From Dorea phocaeensis (GTDB lineage Bacteria; Bacillota; Clostridia; Lachnospirales; Lachnospiraceae): a stretch of 64,000 nucleotides of DNA. The translations under genes and the position numbers were made by a program. The notes below the pieces were generated by a model, which did not search any database, was not told where the DNA came from, and worked only from the letters and a program-made list of their open reading frames with translations. The number at the start of each line of letters is the position of its first letter. The first letter of the stretch is position 1. The stretch spans positions 434,001 through 498,000 of the forward strand of contig NZ_OEPZ01000001.1 in assembly GCF_900240315.1 (NCBI RefSeq), read 5' to 3'. This document shows positions 37,031 through 45,051 of this stretch, piece after piece.

Positions 37031-37552
37031 CTATTCTCCACTAATCTTTCCGCTCTCATCAATGAAGGTAACGTCTTTAATTCCTCTTGCCAGACCTGTG
37101 ATTCCGGTTCTTGCAAGCTCTAAAATCTCATGTCCGTCCAAAAGATTCAAGAACGCTTCCAACTTTGACTGGTTTCCAGTAAGCTCTACCATCAAAGATT
37201 CCTTCTCCACATCTACAATCTTCGCCCGGAAAATATCTGCGATAGAGATAATCTCTGCCCGCTGCGCCGCATTGGCACGAACCTTCACCATAATCAGTTC
37301 CCGGTAAACGGAGTCTGCCGGATCAAGTACCTTGATCTCTATGATGTCTTCCAACTTACGAACCTGCTTTTCAATCTGTGAAAGAATCAATTCATCACCA
37401 CTCGCAACGATCGTAATCCGCGTAAATCTAGAGTCTGCCGTCACTCCCGCCGTAATGCTGTCAATACTGTATCCCCGTCTGCTGAACAATCCTGATATCC
37501 GGCTCAACACACCTGGATTATTGTCTACAATCAATGAATATACTCTCTGCAT
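37031..37552 (-). CDS. ilvN: Acetolactate synthase small (regulatory) subunit
   Basis: Regulatory subunit that gives valine feedback to acetolactate synthase. The 173 residues begin with an ACT domain (about 2-75, YSLIVDNNPGVLSRISGLFSRRGYSIDSI) followed by the C-terminal domain with ELIMVKVRAN, VDVEKESLMVELTGN and ELARTGITGLARG. The catalytic subunit gene ilvB, which usually adjoins it, is not in this window. ilvN-ilvC is a two-gene operon with its own consensus promoter. Confidence 0.95.
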   Translation of the reverse strand: MQRVYSLIVDNNPGVLSRISGLFSRRGYSIDSITAGVTADSRFTRITIVASGDELILSQIEKQVRKLEDIIEIKVLDPADSVYRELIMVKVRANAAQRAEIISIADIFRAKIVDVEKESLMVELTGNQSKLEAFLNLLDGHEILELARTGITGLARGIKDVTFIDESGKISGE

Positions 37553-37577
37553 ACTGCACCTCTTTTCTTATTTTTTC

Positions 37578-37632
37578 AAAAACAGAGTGCGTTCTGTTTT
37601 TAAATAATATCAATTAATCACACTTTTGTCAA
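37578..37632 (-). promoter_or_regulatory. Consensus promoter of ilvN-ilvC with a palindrome at the start site
   Basis: The minus strand has TTGACA (37627-37632), 17 bases and TATTAT (37604-37609). Two bases later, covering the start site, is a perfect inverted repeat AAAAACAGA / TCTGTTTTT with a 6-base centre (37578-37601). Such a position suits an operator, or a 5' hairpin of the mRNA. Confidence 0.75.
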
Positions 37633-37679
37633 GTAAATCGTGAAACTTTTTTGTAAACTTTTTTTGCAAAATTCTCTTT

Positions 37680-38333
37680 CTACTGTACCATGCGCAGAAT
37701 GTCTTCTGGATGTTCTGCAATCCCATCTGCCCCGGCCATTTCTAATTCCTCAAGGCTTCCAAATCCGTACAGCACACCCAAACAGTCAATCCCAACCTGG
37801 TGCGCGCCTTCCACATCATGCCTGCGATCTCCAACCATCAATACCTTTGTCTTGTCTTTCATTTTACAAACGTCAAGGGCATACTCAATAACCTCAGCCT
37901 TACTTCCGCGCCCGCCGTCCAGCTCCATTCCTGCAATGTAATCAAAATACGGAGTCAACTCAAAATAATCCATAATTCTTCTGGCATAAACTTCCGGTTT
38001 AGAAGTCGCCACGATCAATCGTTTTCCTGCCTTCTTCAGGCCCTTTAGCGTCTCTTCAAGACCTTCATAAACCCGATTCTCATAGAGCCCTTTATCCGCG
38101 TAATATTCCCGGTAACAGAAAATTGCCTCCAATGCCTTTTCTTCTGAAAACTGATAATACTTCTGGAAAGAATCACTAAGAGGCGGTCCAATAAACTGAC
38201 AAAGTTTCTCACGATCCGTCTCTACAATTCCGAATTTTTCAAGTGCATACATGACCGAATTGGTAATTCCTTCGGAAGAATCCGTAATCGTTCCATCTAA
38301 ATCAAATAATAATGTATGATATTCTGTTCTCAT
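37680..38333 (-). CDS. HAD-superfamily hydrolase (phosphoglycolate-phosphatase-like)
   Basis: A 217-residue HAD subfamily IA phosphatase. Motif I is FDLDGTITDS (about 10-19), an alpha-helical cap follows (about 20-90), motif II is VATSKP (about 107-112), the motif III lysine lies in GSKAEVI, and motif IV is VGDRRHDVEGA (about 167-177). The closest style is the Firmicute phosphoglycolate phosphatase/5'-nucleotidase group, but the substrate cannot be deduced. It follows the lipase-like gene by 42 bases and probably shares its promoter. Confidence 0.88.
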   Translation of the reverse strand: MRTEYHTLLFDLDGTITDSSEGITNSVMYALEKFGIVETDREKLCQFIGPPLSDSFQKYYQFSEEKALEAIFCYREYYADKGLYENRVYEGLEETLKGLKKAGKRLIVATSKPEVYARRIMDYFELTPYFDYIAGMELDGGRGSKAEVIEYALDVCKMKDKTKVLMVGDRRHDVEGAHQVGIDCLGVLYGFGSLEELEMAGADGIAEHPEDILRMVQ

Positions 38334-38375
38334 TCTTTCTCACCCTTCTATCTTTCTCCTCTTTTTGAGGTTTTC

Positions 38376-39716
38376 TTAAAAGCCCTGATTTTTCAACCGG
38401 TGAACCAATTCCACGTAAAATTCCCTAACATCAAATCCAGGAATATTCTCCCGGTTCAAATCAATCATGTCCCCATGGGAGATTCCACGCTTCCCATCCA
38501 CCATCAAATATTGATAAGAAGCACCCCAGGGGAAGGAGGCTTCCGACACGAGTCCATCATTATCTCCATCAAAATATTTCACCAATTGATAAGAAAAATT
38601 AAGTGGAAATCTTCCGCCCGATGCCACATTCAATTTAGAACCAACGCTCTGATAAAAAACCTCCGGCTGATCCGGTACTTCTGCATTGAATTTCCGGCAT
38701 GCCGACGCCGTCAAATCCTGCACGGCCGCAAGGAAATCCGGGTTATCATCGCCCATTTTCCGAAGCGCCGCCTGATACCCATCCGCCACCTTCTGCTGTG
38801 CGGATTTCGGAATCTTATCTAAAAGATAATCAGCAAATTCACATCCTCGATGGGGCGTATTAATCGTAGTCAGAGACGCCACAAAGGGAGCCATTCCCAA
38901 TTTACTGATGGCATAGCGGCTGTCAAGTCCTCCTTTGGAATGTGCAATAATATTGACCTTCCCAGCCCCGGTCTCTTCTAAAATTCCCAAAATTCTCCGT
39001 CTTAACTCTTCCCCACTATCTTTGACTGCTGCCGCCGACTGATGATTTCCATAATAGATTCTGGCGCCATTCTTCTTTAATTCCCCAGGTATTCTCCCCC
39101 AGTAATTGAAATACCGAAAATCACGAAAAAACACACCGTGCACCATCAGGATCGGATATCTGGTATCGCAGATCTTGTCTTTGACCCGCTCTTGATTCGA
39201 TCGCATTTTCTGATTCTCAAATACCGCTTCTTCTGACGCCAGATGAATCAAATGATTCAACACCACCAGATTCACAATCGGAAGCCACCCACATAGCAGC
39301 CCAATAATCCGCCATTTAATTCCAATCTGAGCCGAACTTAAATACACTCGAATCATTCCATTCCAAAATACCACTGCCTCTGCCAGAAACACCGTCAAAA
39401 GATTCCAAAGCCACAGCCAGTGATGATTCCGTAAAACGGTAAAGGCAGATCCGCTCACCAGAATCAATGATCCTGCCAATGAAATTTGAAAAATTCTCAG
39501 AAGTTCACAGCCATCCCGACAGATACGAAGTCTGCGCTTTTCGATTTTCTCCCCTGCTGGCGACGGCTTGATATTGAAAAAAAGGAAGCCTGCCAGGAGG
39601 CTTAAAACTCCCCAAACAGAAGCTCTTTCACCAAGTACCAGCGGAATATTTCCCGTCAATACAACAATCACTGAAATCAGCAGCCACATCACCCATGTTC
39701 CAAAAGAATGTTTCAT
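38376..39716 (-). CDS. Membrane-anchored lipase-like alpha/beta hydrolase
   Basis: A 446-residue protein with an N-terminal membrane region of about five helices (roughly 5-165) followed by an alpha/beta-hydrolase domain. The domain begins YPILMVHGVFFRDFRYFNYWGRIP, the oxyanion-hole HG motif of triacylglycerol lipases. The nucleophile elbow is IIAHSKGGLDSRYAI, a GxSxG variant with Ala first, then TINTPHRG. An Asp (FDGDNDGLVSEASFPWG) and a His near KRGISHGDM complete the likely triad. The membrane-fused layout is unusual for this lipase type. The ATG at 39716 follows GGGGGAG. Its promoter overlaps that of the divergent BlaI-family gene. Confidence 0.82.
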   Translation of the reverse strand: MKHSFGTWVMWLLISVIVVLTGNIPLVLGERASVWGVLSLLAGFLFFNIKPSPAGEKIEKRRLRICRDGCELLRIFQISLAGSLILVSGSAFTVLRNHHWLWLWNLLTVFLAEAVVFWNGMIRVYLSSAQIGIKWRIIGLLCGWLPIVNLVVLNHLIHLASEEAVFENQKMRSNQERVKDKICDTRYPILMVHGVFFRDFRYFNYWGRIPGELKKNGARIYYGNHQSAAAVKDSGEELRRRILGILEETGAGKVNIIAHSKGGLDSRYAISKLGMAPFVASLTTINTPHRGCEFADYLLDKIPKSAQQKVADGYQAALRKMGDDNPDFLAAVQDLTASACRKFNAEVPDQPEVFYQSVGSKLNVASGGRFPLNFSYQLVKYFDGDNDGLVSEASFPWGASYQYLMVDGKRGISHGDMIDLNRENIPGFDVREFYVELVHRLKNQGF

Positions 39717-39779
39717 ATATCTCCCCCTTCCTGACGGCATTCAACCGGAAAATCAGGTTGAATTTCCTGTAATGCAATC

Positions 39780-39788
39780 ATTATACCA
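39780..39788 (-). promoter_or_regulatory. Extended -10 promoter of the lipase-like gene
   Basis: The minus strand reads TGGTATAAT (39780-39788). The region 16 bases upstream is the complement of the divergent gene's -35 box, so both promoters share the same few bases and one bound protein could silence both. Confidence 0.6.
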
Positions 39789-39801
39789 CATTCGCTTCCA
39801 T

Positions 39802-39844
39802 TTGACATTCCTTCAAATTCCTTCTATAATATTTGTATTACAAA
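39802..39844 (+). promoter_or_regulatory. Consensus promoter and BlaI-type operator of the regulator gene
   Basis: TTGACA (39802-39807), 17 bases and TATAAT (39825-39830) form a perfect sigma-A promoter. Directly downstream is TTTGTATTACAAA (39832-39844), a 13-base palindrome containing the TGTA/TACA half-sites recognised by BlaI/MecI proteins, placed at the start site of blaI itself. Confidence 0.75.
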
Positions 39845-39868
39845 CGTAATATTTAAAGGAGACCGACT

Positions 39869-40255
39869 ATGAATAAACTTCCACAAATTTCCGAAGCTGA
39901 ATTTGAGGTCATGAAGGTGATCTGGAAATATGCACCTATTAGTACAAATGAAATCACAGAAAAGCTATTGCAGACGACAAACTGGAGCCCTAAGACAATT
40001 CAGACTTTAATCAAACGCCTTGTAACCAAAGGCGCTCTCACGTACGAAAAACAAAGCCGCATGTTTATTTATACTCCTGTAGTAAAAGAAAGCGAATATA
40101 TTGGACAGGAAAGTTCTTCCTTTCTGAACCGTTATTATGATGGAGATATTACAGCCATGGTATCTGCTTATATAGAAAGTGATAAACTATCGGAATCAGA
40201 ACTGGACACACTCCGCATGCTTCTTTCGCAGAAACAGGAAAAAGGAGGAAAATAA
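39869..40255 (+). CDS. BlaI/MecI/CopY-family transcriptional repressor
   Basis: A 128-residue Penicillinase-repressor-family protein. The winged helix-turn-helix comprises ISEAEFEVMKVIWKYAPISTNEITEKLL and TTNWSPKTIQTLIKRLVTKGAL (about 7-56), and a C-terminal dimerisation helix follows. The segment near SRMFIYTPVVKESEYI corresponds to the region cleaved by BlaR1-type proteases in other systems. It has a good AAAGGAG site and its own operator-like palindrome. The usual M56 (BlaR1-like) partner gene does not follow; only a short hydrophobic frame is left before the opposing Dph6-like gene. Confidence 0.9.
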   Translation: MNKLPQISEAEFEVMKVIWKYAPISTNEITEKLLQTTNWSPKTIQTLIKRLVTKGALTYEKQSRMFIYTPVVKESEYIGQESSSFLNRYYDGDITAMVSAYIESDKLSESELDTLRMLLSQKQEKGGK

Positions 40256-40257
40256 TA

Positions 40258-40350
40258 TGGCTGTATAATCTATGGTTACCCGACTTCATGATTCTTTCTT
40301 CTATAGTACACCTGCAAACATTCTTTACGAATCAACCTAACTCTAGATAA
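40258..40350 (+). pseudogene. Short hydrophobic frame after blaI, possible remnant of its partner
   Basis: Three bases after the BlaI stop, a frame reads WLYNLWLPDFMILSSIVHLQ and stops after 30 codons. A strong GGAGG precedes it, but the ATG there is out of frame and stops after three codons. The pattern fits a frameshifted, truncated membrane protein such as the N-terminus of a BlaR1-like M56 peptidase. The identity is inference from position and hydrophobicity only. Confidence 0.35.
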
Positions 40351-41018
40351 CAATATCTGTGTGGTCTATTTGTGTCCACATCTTTGTAATCCACATGGTA
40401 CTTGCGTACTATTTGAAAATCTACTGGCTTTTTAAATAATGGTCCATCAAACACAAACGAATGGTATTCTCCATTTTCCCCACATATATCAGCACCTTGA
40501 GGATAGGTTTCAATAAATTCTCTATCAATTACTTTCCCAAGGAAACTTTCCGGTAATACCGAATGATCAATACATGTTATGATAGCTTTAAAACCAGTTT
40601 CAACAAATCGTTTCAAAATTTCCTGAGACGAAATATTCCAAAGCGGGAACTCCGCTTTTATTCCTGATTTTGCACAATTTGATATACGCCTGCTTCGAAT
40701 TTCTTCTAAATATATGTCGCCAAAAAGTGCCGTTGTAATTCCCTGAGATTTAAATTTTTCAATATACCGTTCCATTGCCATTCCATATTCTTCATCCGAC
40801 CAGCTTTCATTGAAACGAAATACTGTTAATGGTATTCCGATTTGAGTTGCCTGTTTCATAAGTAGTTCCATTCCGATTTCGTGCATCGCTATTTTGTCTT
40901 TTCCTGATGCAATTACTGAAAACAATGAATCCACCTTAAACTGCTTTCCTTGCATCACATAATATAGTGCAAGAGCGGAATCTTTTCCGCTGCTCCAATT
41001 AAAATATGCCTTTTCCAT
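40332..41018 (-). CDS. Dph6-related ATP pyrophosphatase (diphthine-ammonia ligase-like)
   Basis: A 228-residue adenine-nucleotide alpha-hydrolase of the Dph6/MJ0570 family. The PP-loop is FNWSSGKDSALALYY (about 6-20, SGKDS form), with the family block ALFGDIYLEEIRSRRISNCAKSGIKAEFPLW and the C-terminal GADICGENGEYHSFVFDGPLF signature. Eukaryotic and archaeal members amidate diphthine on EF-2. Bacteria lack diphthamide, so the bacterial substrate is unknown. The gene is visibly more A/T-rich than its neighbours, which suggests acquisition. It lies 36 bases after the Bce-type permease gene and ends against the blaI region. Confidence 0.85.
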   Translation of the reverse strand: MEKAYFNWSSGKDSALALYYVMQGKQFKVDSLFSVIASGKDKIAMHEIGMELLMKQATQIGIPLTVFRFNESWSDEEYGMAMERYIEKFKSQGITTALFGDIYLEEIRSRRISNCAKSGIKAEFPLWNISSQEILKRFVETGFKAIITCIDHSVLPESFLGKVIDREFIETYPQGADICGENGEYHSFVFDGPLFKKPVDFQIVRKYHVDYKDVDTNRPHRYCYLELG

Positions 41019-41054
41019 ACTGTATAAATCTCCAAATTATATTCTCTCTTCTTT

Positions 41055-43154
41055 TCACCGTCTCTCTTCTACACTGCGCTTAAATCCTATATAAGTAACC
41101 GCAAAATAGATTGCATAGACTCCAAAGAACAACAAAAACGCAATGCCGAAATACTGAAGTACCGATGTCTTCACTCCCGTATAGAAGATAAATTTTCGGC
41201 TGATATAGACTATAATCACCCCGCTGATTCCTGCGGCAAACAGTGCCGGGCAGAGATAATATACCCCCAGCTGCTTGAAAATAAGGCGGGAAATCTCCTT
41301 CATTCCAAGGCCAAGCTTTCCAAGCACCTCATAACGGAATCGATATTTGGACGCATCAGAAAGCTGCTGCACGGTCAGCACAGTAAGTGCTACACAGACA
41401 AATACCAGCCCGATGTAAAATGCCGGGAAGATCACGGTAGATAAAATGTAACGAATCTCAGGGATTGCATTATCCCTCACAACATAGTATGCCGCATAGG
41501 TAACCACCGTATCGGAACCAAAGCACCAGTTTCTCCATTCACTCTCACCCGAAGCTTCCCCTTTATAGTCAACAGACTCTGCATCATCTTCTATGTTTTC
41601 CAGTCTACGCTGAAGATCAGCCGGAGCTTTCCCTTTGATGTCCACTGCCAGCTCAGCATAAAACGGCGTCATCTTCTGAATCACCCGATCCGGCACTACA
41701 ATCACATAATCCCCACCATTATGTCCATCCTGGGAAAACGGCTCGGTCTGATATCCAGCTAACCGAAGCGGCGTTCCATCATTTGCATTTTCTGCAATCT
41801 TCATCCCTTTCGTGAATTCTCCTACTTCCTGATAAATACGTTCCTTTACATGTACAAGATATGCATCATCCTCTAAGTGAACCGGGTCATAGCCAAGCAT
41901 TTTCCGCAAATGATTGTAATCACTCAAGCCCATAAACGTATCAAAACTACAATAAGACTGTTCCTGTTCTTTCTTAAGCTTCTCTCTATCTGCCGTCCCG
42001 TCTGCCTTTAAATATTTGTCACCAAAATACTGCAAATGCGTATAAAGCCAATGATTCACCTGGGCAGTTTTGTCCGTATAAATCGAATAGACATAACTTT
42101 CCTTCACGGTTGTATGATTTTCTATTACTTCCAGCTCCTCTGCGAAATCATCTGCCGCATCACTGCTGTAAGCATGCACATCAAAGGGAAATTTATCCTG
42201 TAAAATTTGATCCTGATAATCACTGAACATCATTGCCGCCGAACAGCCAAGAAATGCAATGGTAAAAAGGGATGTCAGCGTTCCCATTGTAAAGCGCATT
42301 GATTTAAGCTTGGAAGAAAACTGACGCATTAAAAAAAGATTCTGCCCCCGGTATATCGCCTTTCCTTTCTTTCTAACATAGCAGATCAGCCATGCAGAAA
42401 GACCTGTATAGAAAAGATAAATCACCAATACCAGACCTACCAGAAATACTAGGATACTTCCTACATTTAAGAGCCACCCCTGAAGAAGAAGCACCCCAAA
42501 TACCACTAGAAAAAGAAGTGATAGGGGAAGAAGCCACCGCTTTGCTCCTTCATGCTTTTCCACGATTTCTTCATTCTTTCGCTGCGCTTCCATCAGATCA
42601 TGGATATTCATTTTCCGAAATTTCCGTCTGCAGCGAAAAAGCGCCAACAGATAGCAACCTCCATAGCATGACATCGTCATCAAAATACAATATCGATTCA
42701 TCTCCAGATGAAGATGATAATTGACCTGTATCATTCCATACAAAACAGACATCAGAATCTGCTGAATCAGAATCCCAAGTCCCATACCGGGAAGGAATGC
42801 TCCTATTCCAAGAAGAAGATTCTCCCGCATATAAAGTCCGGCGATCTCCTTCTTTTTCATACCTATCAAAAGATAGATCCCAAATTCCCGGCTTCTCTTT
42901 TCCATGATAAACCGAACCATATAATGAATCAGCCACGCAACAATCAACACAACGAAAAATGTAGCAAGCCCCACCATCGCCGCCATTGCCCCTGCAACTT
43001 CAAACATATTCTGTACATCTTTGGAAAACAGAATACTGTTAAATGCGAACATAAGCGCCGTCACAAAAGTCATCGTCAAAAAATAGACCAGATAATCTTT
43101 TGCCAACCCCATTACATTGCGAACTGCAAGCTTTCTATTCATCTTCCAGTTCAC
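41055..43154 (-). CDS. BceB-type ABC transporter permease (peptide-antibiotic resistance)
   Basis: A 699-residue permease with the BceB layout. Four N-terminal helices with an FtsX module (about 15-190, REFGIYLLIGMKKKEIAGLYMRENLLLG) are followed by two more pairs, a large extracellular domain of about 220 residues between helices 7 and 8 (about 320-570), and three C-terminal helices. Such permeases pull cell-wall-active peptides such as bacitracin or lantibiotics off lipid II-cycle intermediates and signal to an adjacent histidine kinase. It overlaps the ATPase gene by 20 bases, and the kinase and regulator lie immediately upstream, completing a Bce module. Confidence 0.92.
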   Translation of the reverse strand: MNWKMNRKLAVRNVMGLAKDYLVYFLTMTFVTALMFAFNSILFSKDVQNMFEVAGAMAAMVGLATFFVVLIVAWLIHYMVRFIMEKRSREFGIYLLIGMKKKEIAGLYMRENLLLGIGAFLPGMGLGILIQQILMSVLYGMIQVNYHLHLEMNRYCILMTMSCYGGCYLLALFRCRRKFRKMNIHDLMEAQRKNEEIVEKHEGAKRWLLPLSLLFLVVFGVLLLQGWLLNVGSILVFLVGLVLVIYLFYTGLSAWLICYVRKKGKAIYRGQNLFLMRQFSSKLKSMRFTMGTLTSLFTIAFLGCSAAMMFSDYQDQILQDKFPFDVHAYSSDAADDFAEELEVIENHTTVKESYVYSIYTDKTAQVNHWLYTHLQYFGDKYLKADGTADREKLKKEQEQSYCSFDTFMGLSDYNHLRKMLGYDPVHLEDDAYLVHVKERIYQEVGEFTKGMKIAENANDGTPLRLAGYQTEPFSQDGHNGGDYVIVVPDRVIQKMTPFYAELAVDIKGKAPADLQRRLENIEDDAESVDYKGEASGESEWRNWCFGSDTVVTYAAYYVVRDNAIPEIRYILSTVIFPAFYIGLVFVCVALTVLTVQQLSDASKYRFRYEVLGKLGLGMKEISRLIFKQLGVYYLCPALFAAGISGVIIVYISRKFIFYTGVKTSVLQYFGIAFLLFFGVYAIYFAVTYIGFKRSVEERR

Positions 43155-43899
43155 CTCCTGTTAAAGAAAGCACGTCTAAGATTTCATTGAGGAAATCTCT
43201 TCGGCTCTTCGCTCCCTTCACTAGCTCATGGAAGATCTTCCCATCTTTTAGAAACAGGATCCTTCCGCAGTAGCTGGCAGAAAAAGCGTCATGGGTTACC
43301 ATGAAAATCGTAGTCCGAAGGTTCTCATTCAACTGGCAAAATGTCTTAAGAAGTGTCTGCGCAGAACGGGAATCCAGCGCTCCTGTAGGCTCATCTGCCA
43401 GCAGAAGACATGGATCATTGACCAGCGCTCTTGCACAGGCACAGCGCTGCTTCTGCCCTCCGGATACCTGATATGGAAACTGATCCCGGATTCCGTCAAT
43501 TCCAAGCAATCTCATAATCTGATCACATTTCTTCTGAATCTGACGCCGGCTACCCTTATGAAGTGTCATCGCAAGGATAATATTTTCCTCCAGCGTCAGC
43601 GTATCCAAAAGATTATATTCCTGAAATACGAAACCTAGATTATCCTTCCGAAACCTGGATAATTCATCTTCTGTAAGTTCCGTAATATCCGTATCCCCAT
43701 AATAAATGTGTCCCGCCGTCACCTGATCAATGGTAGATAAAAGATTCAGAAGTGTACTCTTTCCAGAGCCGGACGCTCCCATCACTCCTACAAACTCTCC
43801 TTGTTCCACCTGGAAACTAACCCGGTCTACCGCCTTTGTCACCTGATTTCCATTTCCATAATATTTTTCTACATCGCATACGCGGATGTTCTGCTTCAT
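43135..43899 (-). CDS. BceA-type ABC transporter ATP-binding protein
   Basis: A 254-residue ATPase: Walker A GASGSGKST (about 41-49), Q-loop FVFQEYNLLDTLTLEENI (typical of BceA), signature VSGGQKQRCACARAL (about 146-160), Walker B CLLLADEPTGALDS and H-loop VTHD. The YNLLDTLTLEENI block separates this group from LolD. It pairs with the overlapping BceB-type permease. A palindrome matching the BceR-type operator lies about 120 bases upstream, so the transporter pair probably has its own induced promoter. Confidence 0.95.
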   Translation of the reverse strand: MKQNIRVCDVEKYYGNGNQVTKAVDRVSFQVEQGEFVGVMGASGSGKSTLLNLLSTIDQVTAGHIYYGDTDITELTEDELSRFRKDNLGFVFQEYNLLDTLTLEENIILAMTLHKGSRRQIQKKCDQIMRLLGIDGIRDQFPYQVSGGQKQRCACARALVNDPCLLLADEPTGALDSRSAQTLLKTFCQLNENLRTTIFMVTHDAFSASYCGRILFLKDGKIFHELVKGAKSRRDFLNEILDVLSLTGGELEDE

Positions 43900-44014
43900 C
43901 TGCCTTCACTCCTTCTTGTCTTTCTTTTCAGCCTTTTCTTTTCCCAGGATCTTTGCTGTTATCTTTATCTTATCAGGCTTCTGAAGATCGTTGTATCGAA
44001 TTTCCTTTCGCAAG

Positions 44015-44032
44015 TCTTACAATTCTGTAAGA
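44015..44032 (-). promoter_or_regulatory. BceR-type inverted repeat upstream of the transporter genes
   Basis: The perfect 18-base palindrome TCTTACAATTCTGTAAGA contains TTACA-N4-TGTAA, which matches the TNACA-N4-TGTAA site known for BceR-like regulators. It overlaps the stop codon of the histidine kinase gene and sits upstream of the ATPase-permease pair, where an activated BceR-like regulator would act. Confidence 0.7.
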
Positions 44033-45051
44033 TAACTGCTGACCGGGAACGTCAGGATAACCTTTGTCCCCTCTCCTTCTTTGGATTCTGCCAAAATACC
44101 AATTCCAAGCTTTCTGCAAAGTTTTTTGCACAGATAAAGTCCCATCCCCGTGGAACGCTCTGTATTTCGCCCATTACTTCCGGTAAAACCTTTCTCAAAA
44201 ATACGGTCTTTTTCTTCCGTTTTCATTCCAATTCCATTATCCTGCACCATAAGCTTCGTACCATTTTCATCCCTCTGTGTGAAAATATAGATATAAGGAG
44301 ACTCTCCTTTCCGGTACTTGGAACTATTTAAAATCAACTGATTCAAAATAAATCCAATCCATTTCTCGTCTGTATACGCAGAGTCTTTGCAGTCTATCTC
44401 CACCCGCATTTTGCTTTGAATCAGATACTGTTTATTCTTCTGTACCGCTTCTGCTGCAACTTTTCCAAGATCCGTCTTCTTGATCATGTAATCTTTGTAA
44501 ACCTCATCCGACCGTGCGTAGTAGAGAGCCATATCCACGTAATTTTCAATCTTACGATTCTCCAGTCGAATCCTTCTTGTCAACTCATTTTTCTCATTCT
44601 CACACATCAATTCGATTCCGGTAATCGGCGCCTTGATCTCATGCACCCAGCCTTCAATATATTCCCGATATTCCGTCTTTTCTTCCTCAATCGCGTGGAT
44701 TCTTTCAATCACTGCTTTATTCGACTTACGAATCAGTTCCCGGTAAATCCCATCCTCCATCCGACAGGAATCCGGCATCAGCTCTCCTAAAAGATATCTC
44801 TGATCCACCTGCTCCATCGTATCTATCATCTTTTCAAAATATCTTTTTCTAGAGACATATCGAACCAAAAGCCACACTGTTAATACTAGAGTCCACACTA
44901 CCGCAATCAGCACAATCCCGCTGTTTGAATATCCTGTCACATGAAGGAAAGCACACAAAAGCGCCACACATACAATGTGAAGAAGGATCAGCAGCATCTG
45001 ATCCTTCATGTATGTTCCGATCTGAAATTGAAATCCTTGTCTTTGTTTCAT
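44017..45051 (-). CDS. BceS-type sensor histidine kinase
   Basis: A 344-residue intramembrane-sensing kinase. Two N-terminal helices (about 14-34 and 43-63) are separated by only a few residues, so there is no extracellular sensor domain. The dimerisation segment has EYIEGWVHEIKAPITGIELM with the phospho-accepting His (about 136), followed by the ATPase domain with N-box FILNQLILNSSKY, G1 VQDNGIGMKTEEKDRIFEKGFTG and G2 RSTGMGLYLCKKLCRKLG. Such kinases detect antibiotic through the BceAB transporter. It overlaps the response regulator stop (ATGA). Confidence 0.95.
   Translation of the reverse strand: MKQRQGFQFQIGTYMKDQMLLILLHIVCVALLCAFLHVTGYSNSGIVLIAVVWTLVLTVWLLVRYVSRKRYFEKMIDTMEQVDQRYLLGELMPDSCRMEDGIYRELIRKSNKAVIERIHAIEEEKTEYREYIEGWVHEIKAPITGIELMCENEKNELTRRIRLENRKIENYVDMALYYARSDEVYKDYMIKKTDLGKVAAEAVQKNKQYLIQSKMRVEIDCKDSAYTDEKWIGFILNQLILNSSKYRKGESPYIYIFTQRDENGTKLMVQDNGIGMKTEEKDRIFEKGFTGSNGRNTERSTGMGLYLCKKLCRKLGIGILAESKEGEGTKVILTFPVSSYLTEL

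Noticed and set aside
37553-37679. A T-box or leader-peptide attenuator upstream of ilvN
   Set aside because: The stretch is too short, lacks a T-box bulge sequence or a run of branched-chain codons, and the promoter is close to the start codon.
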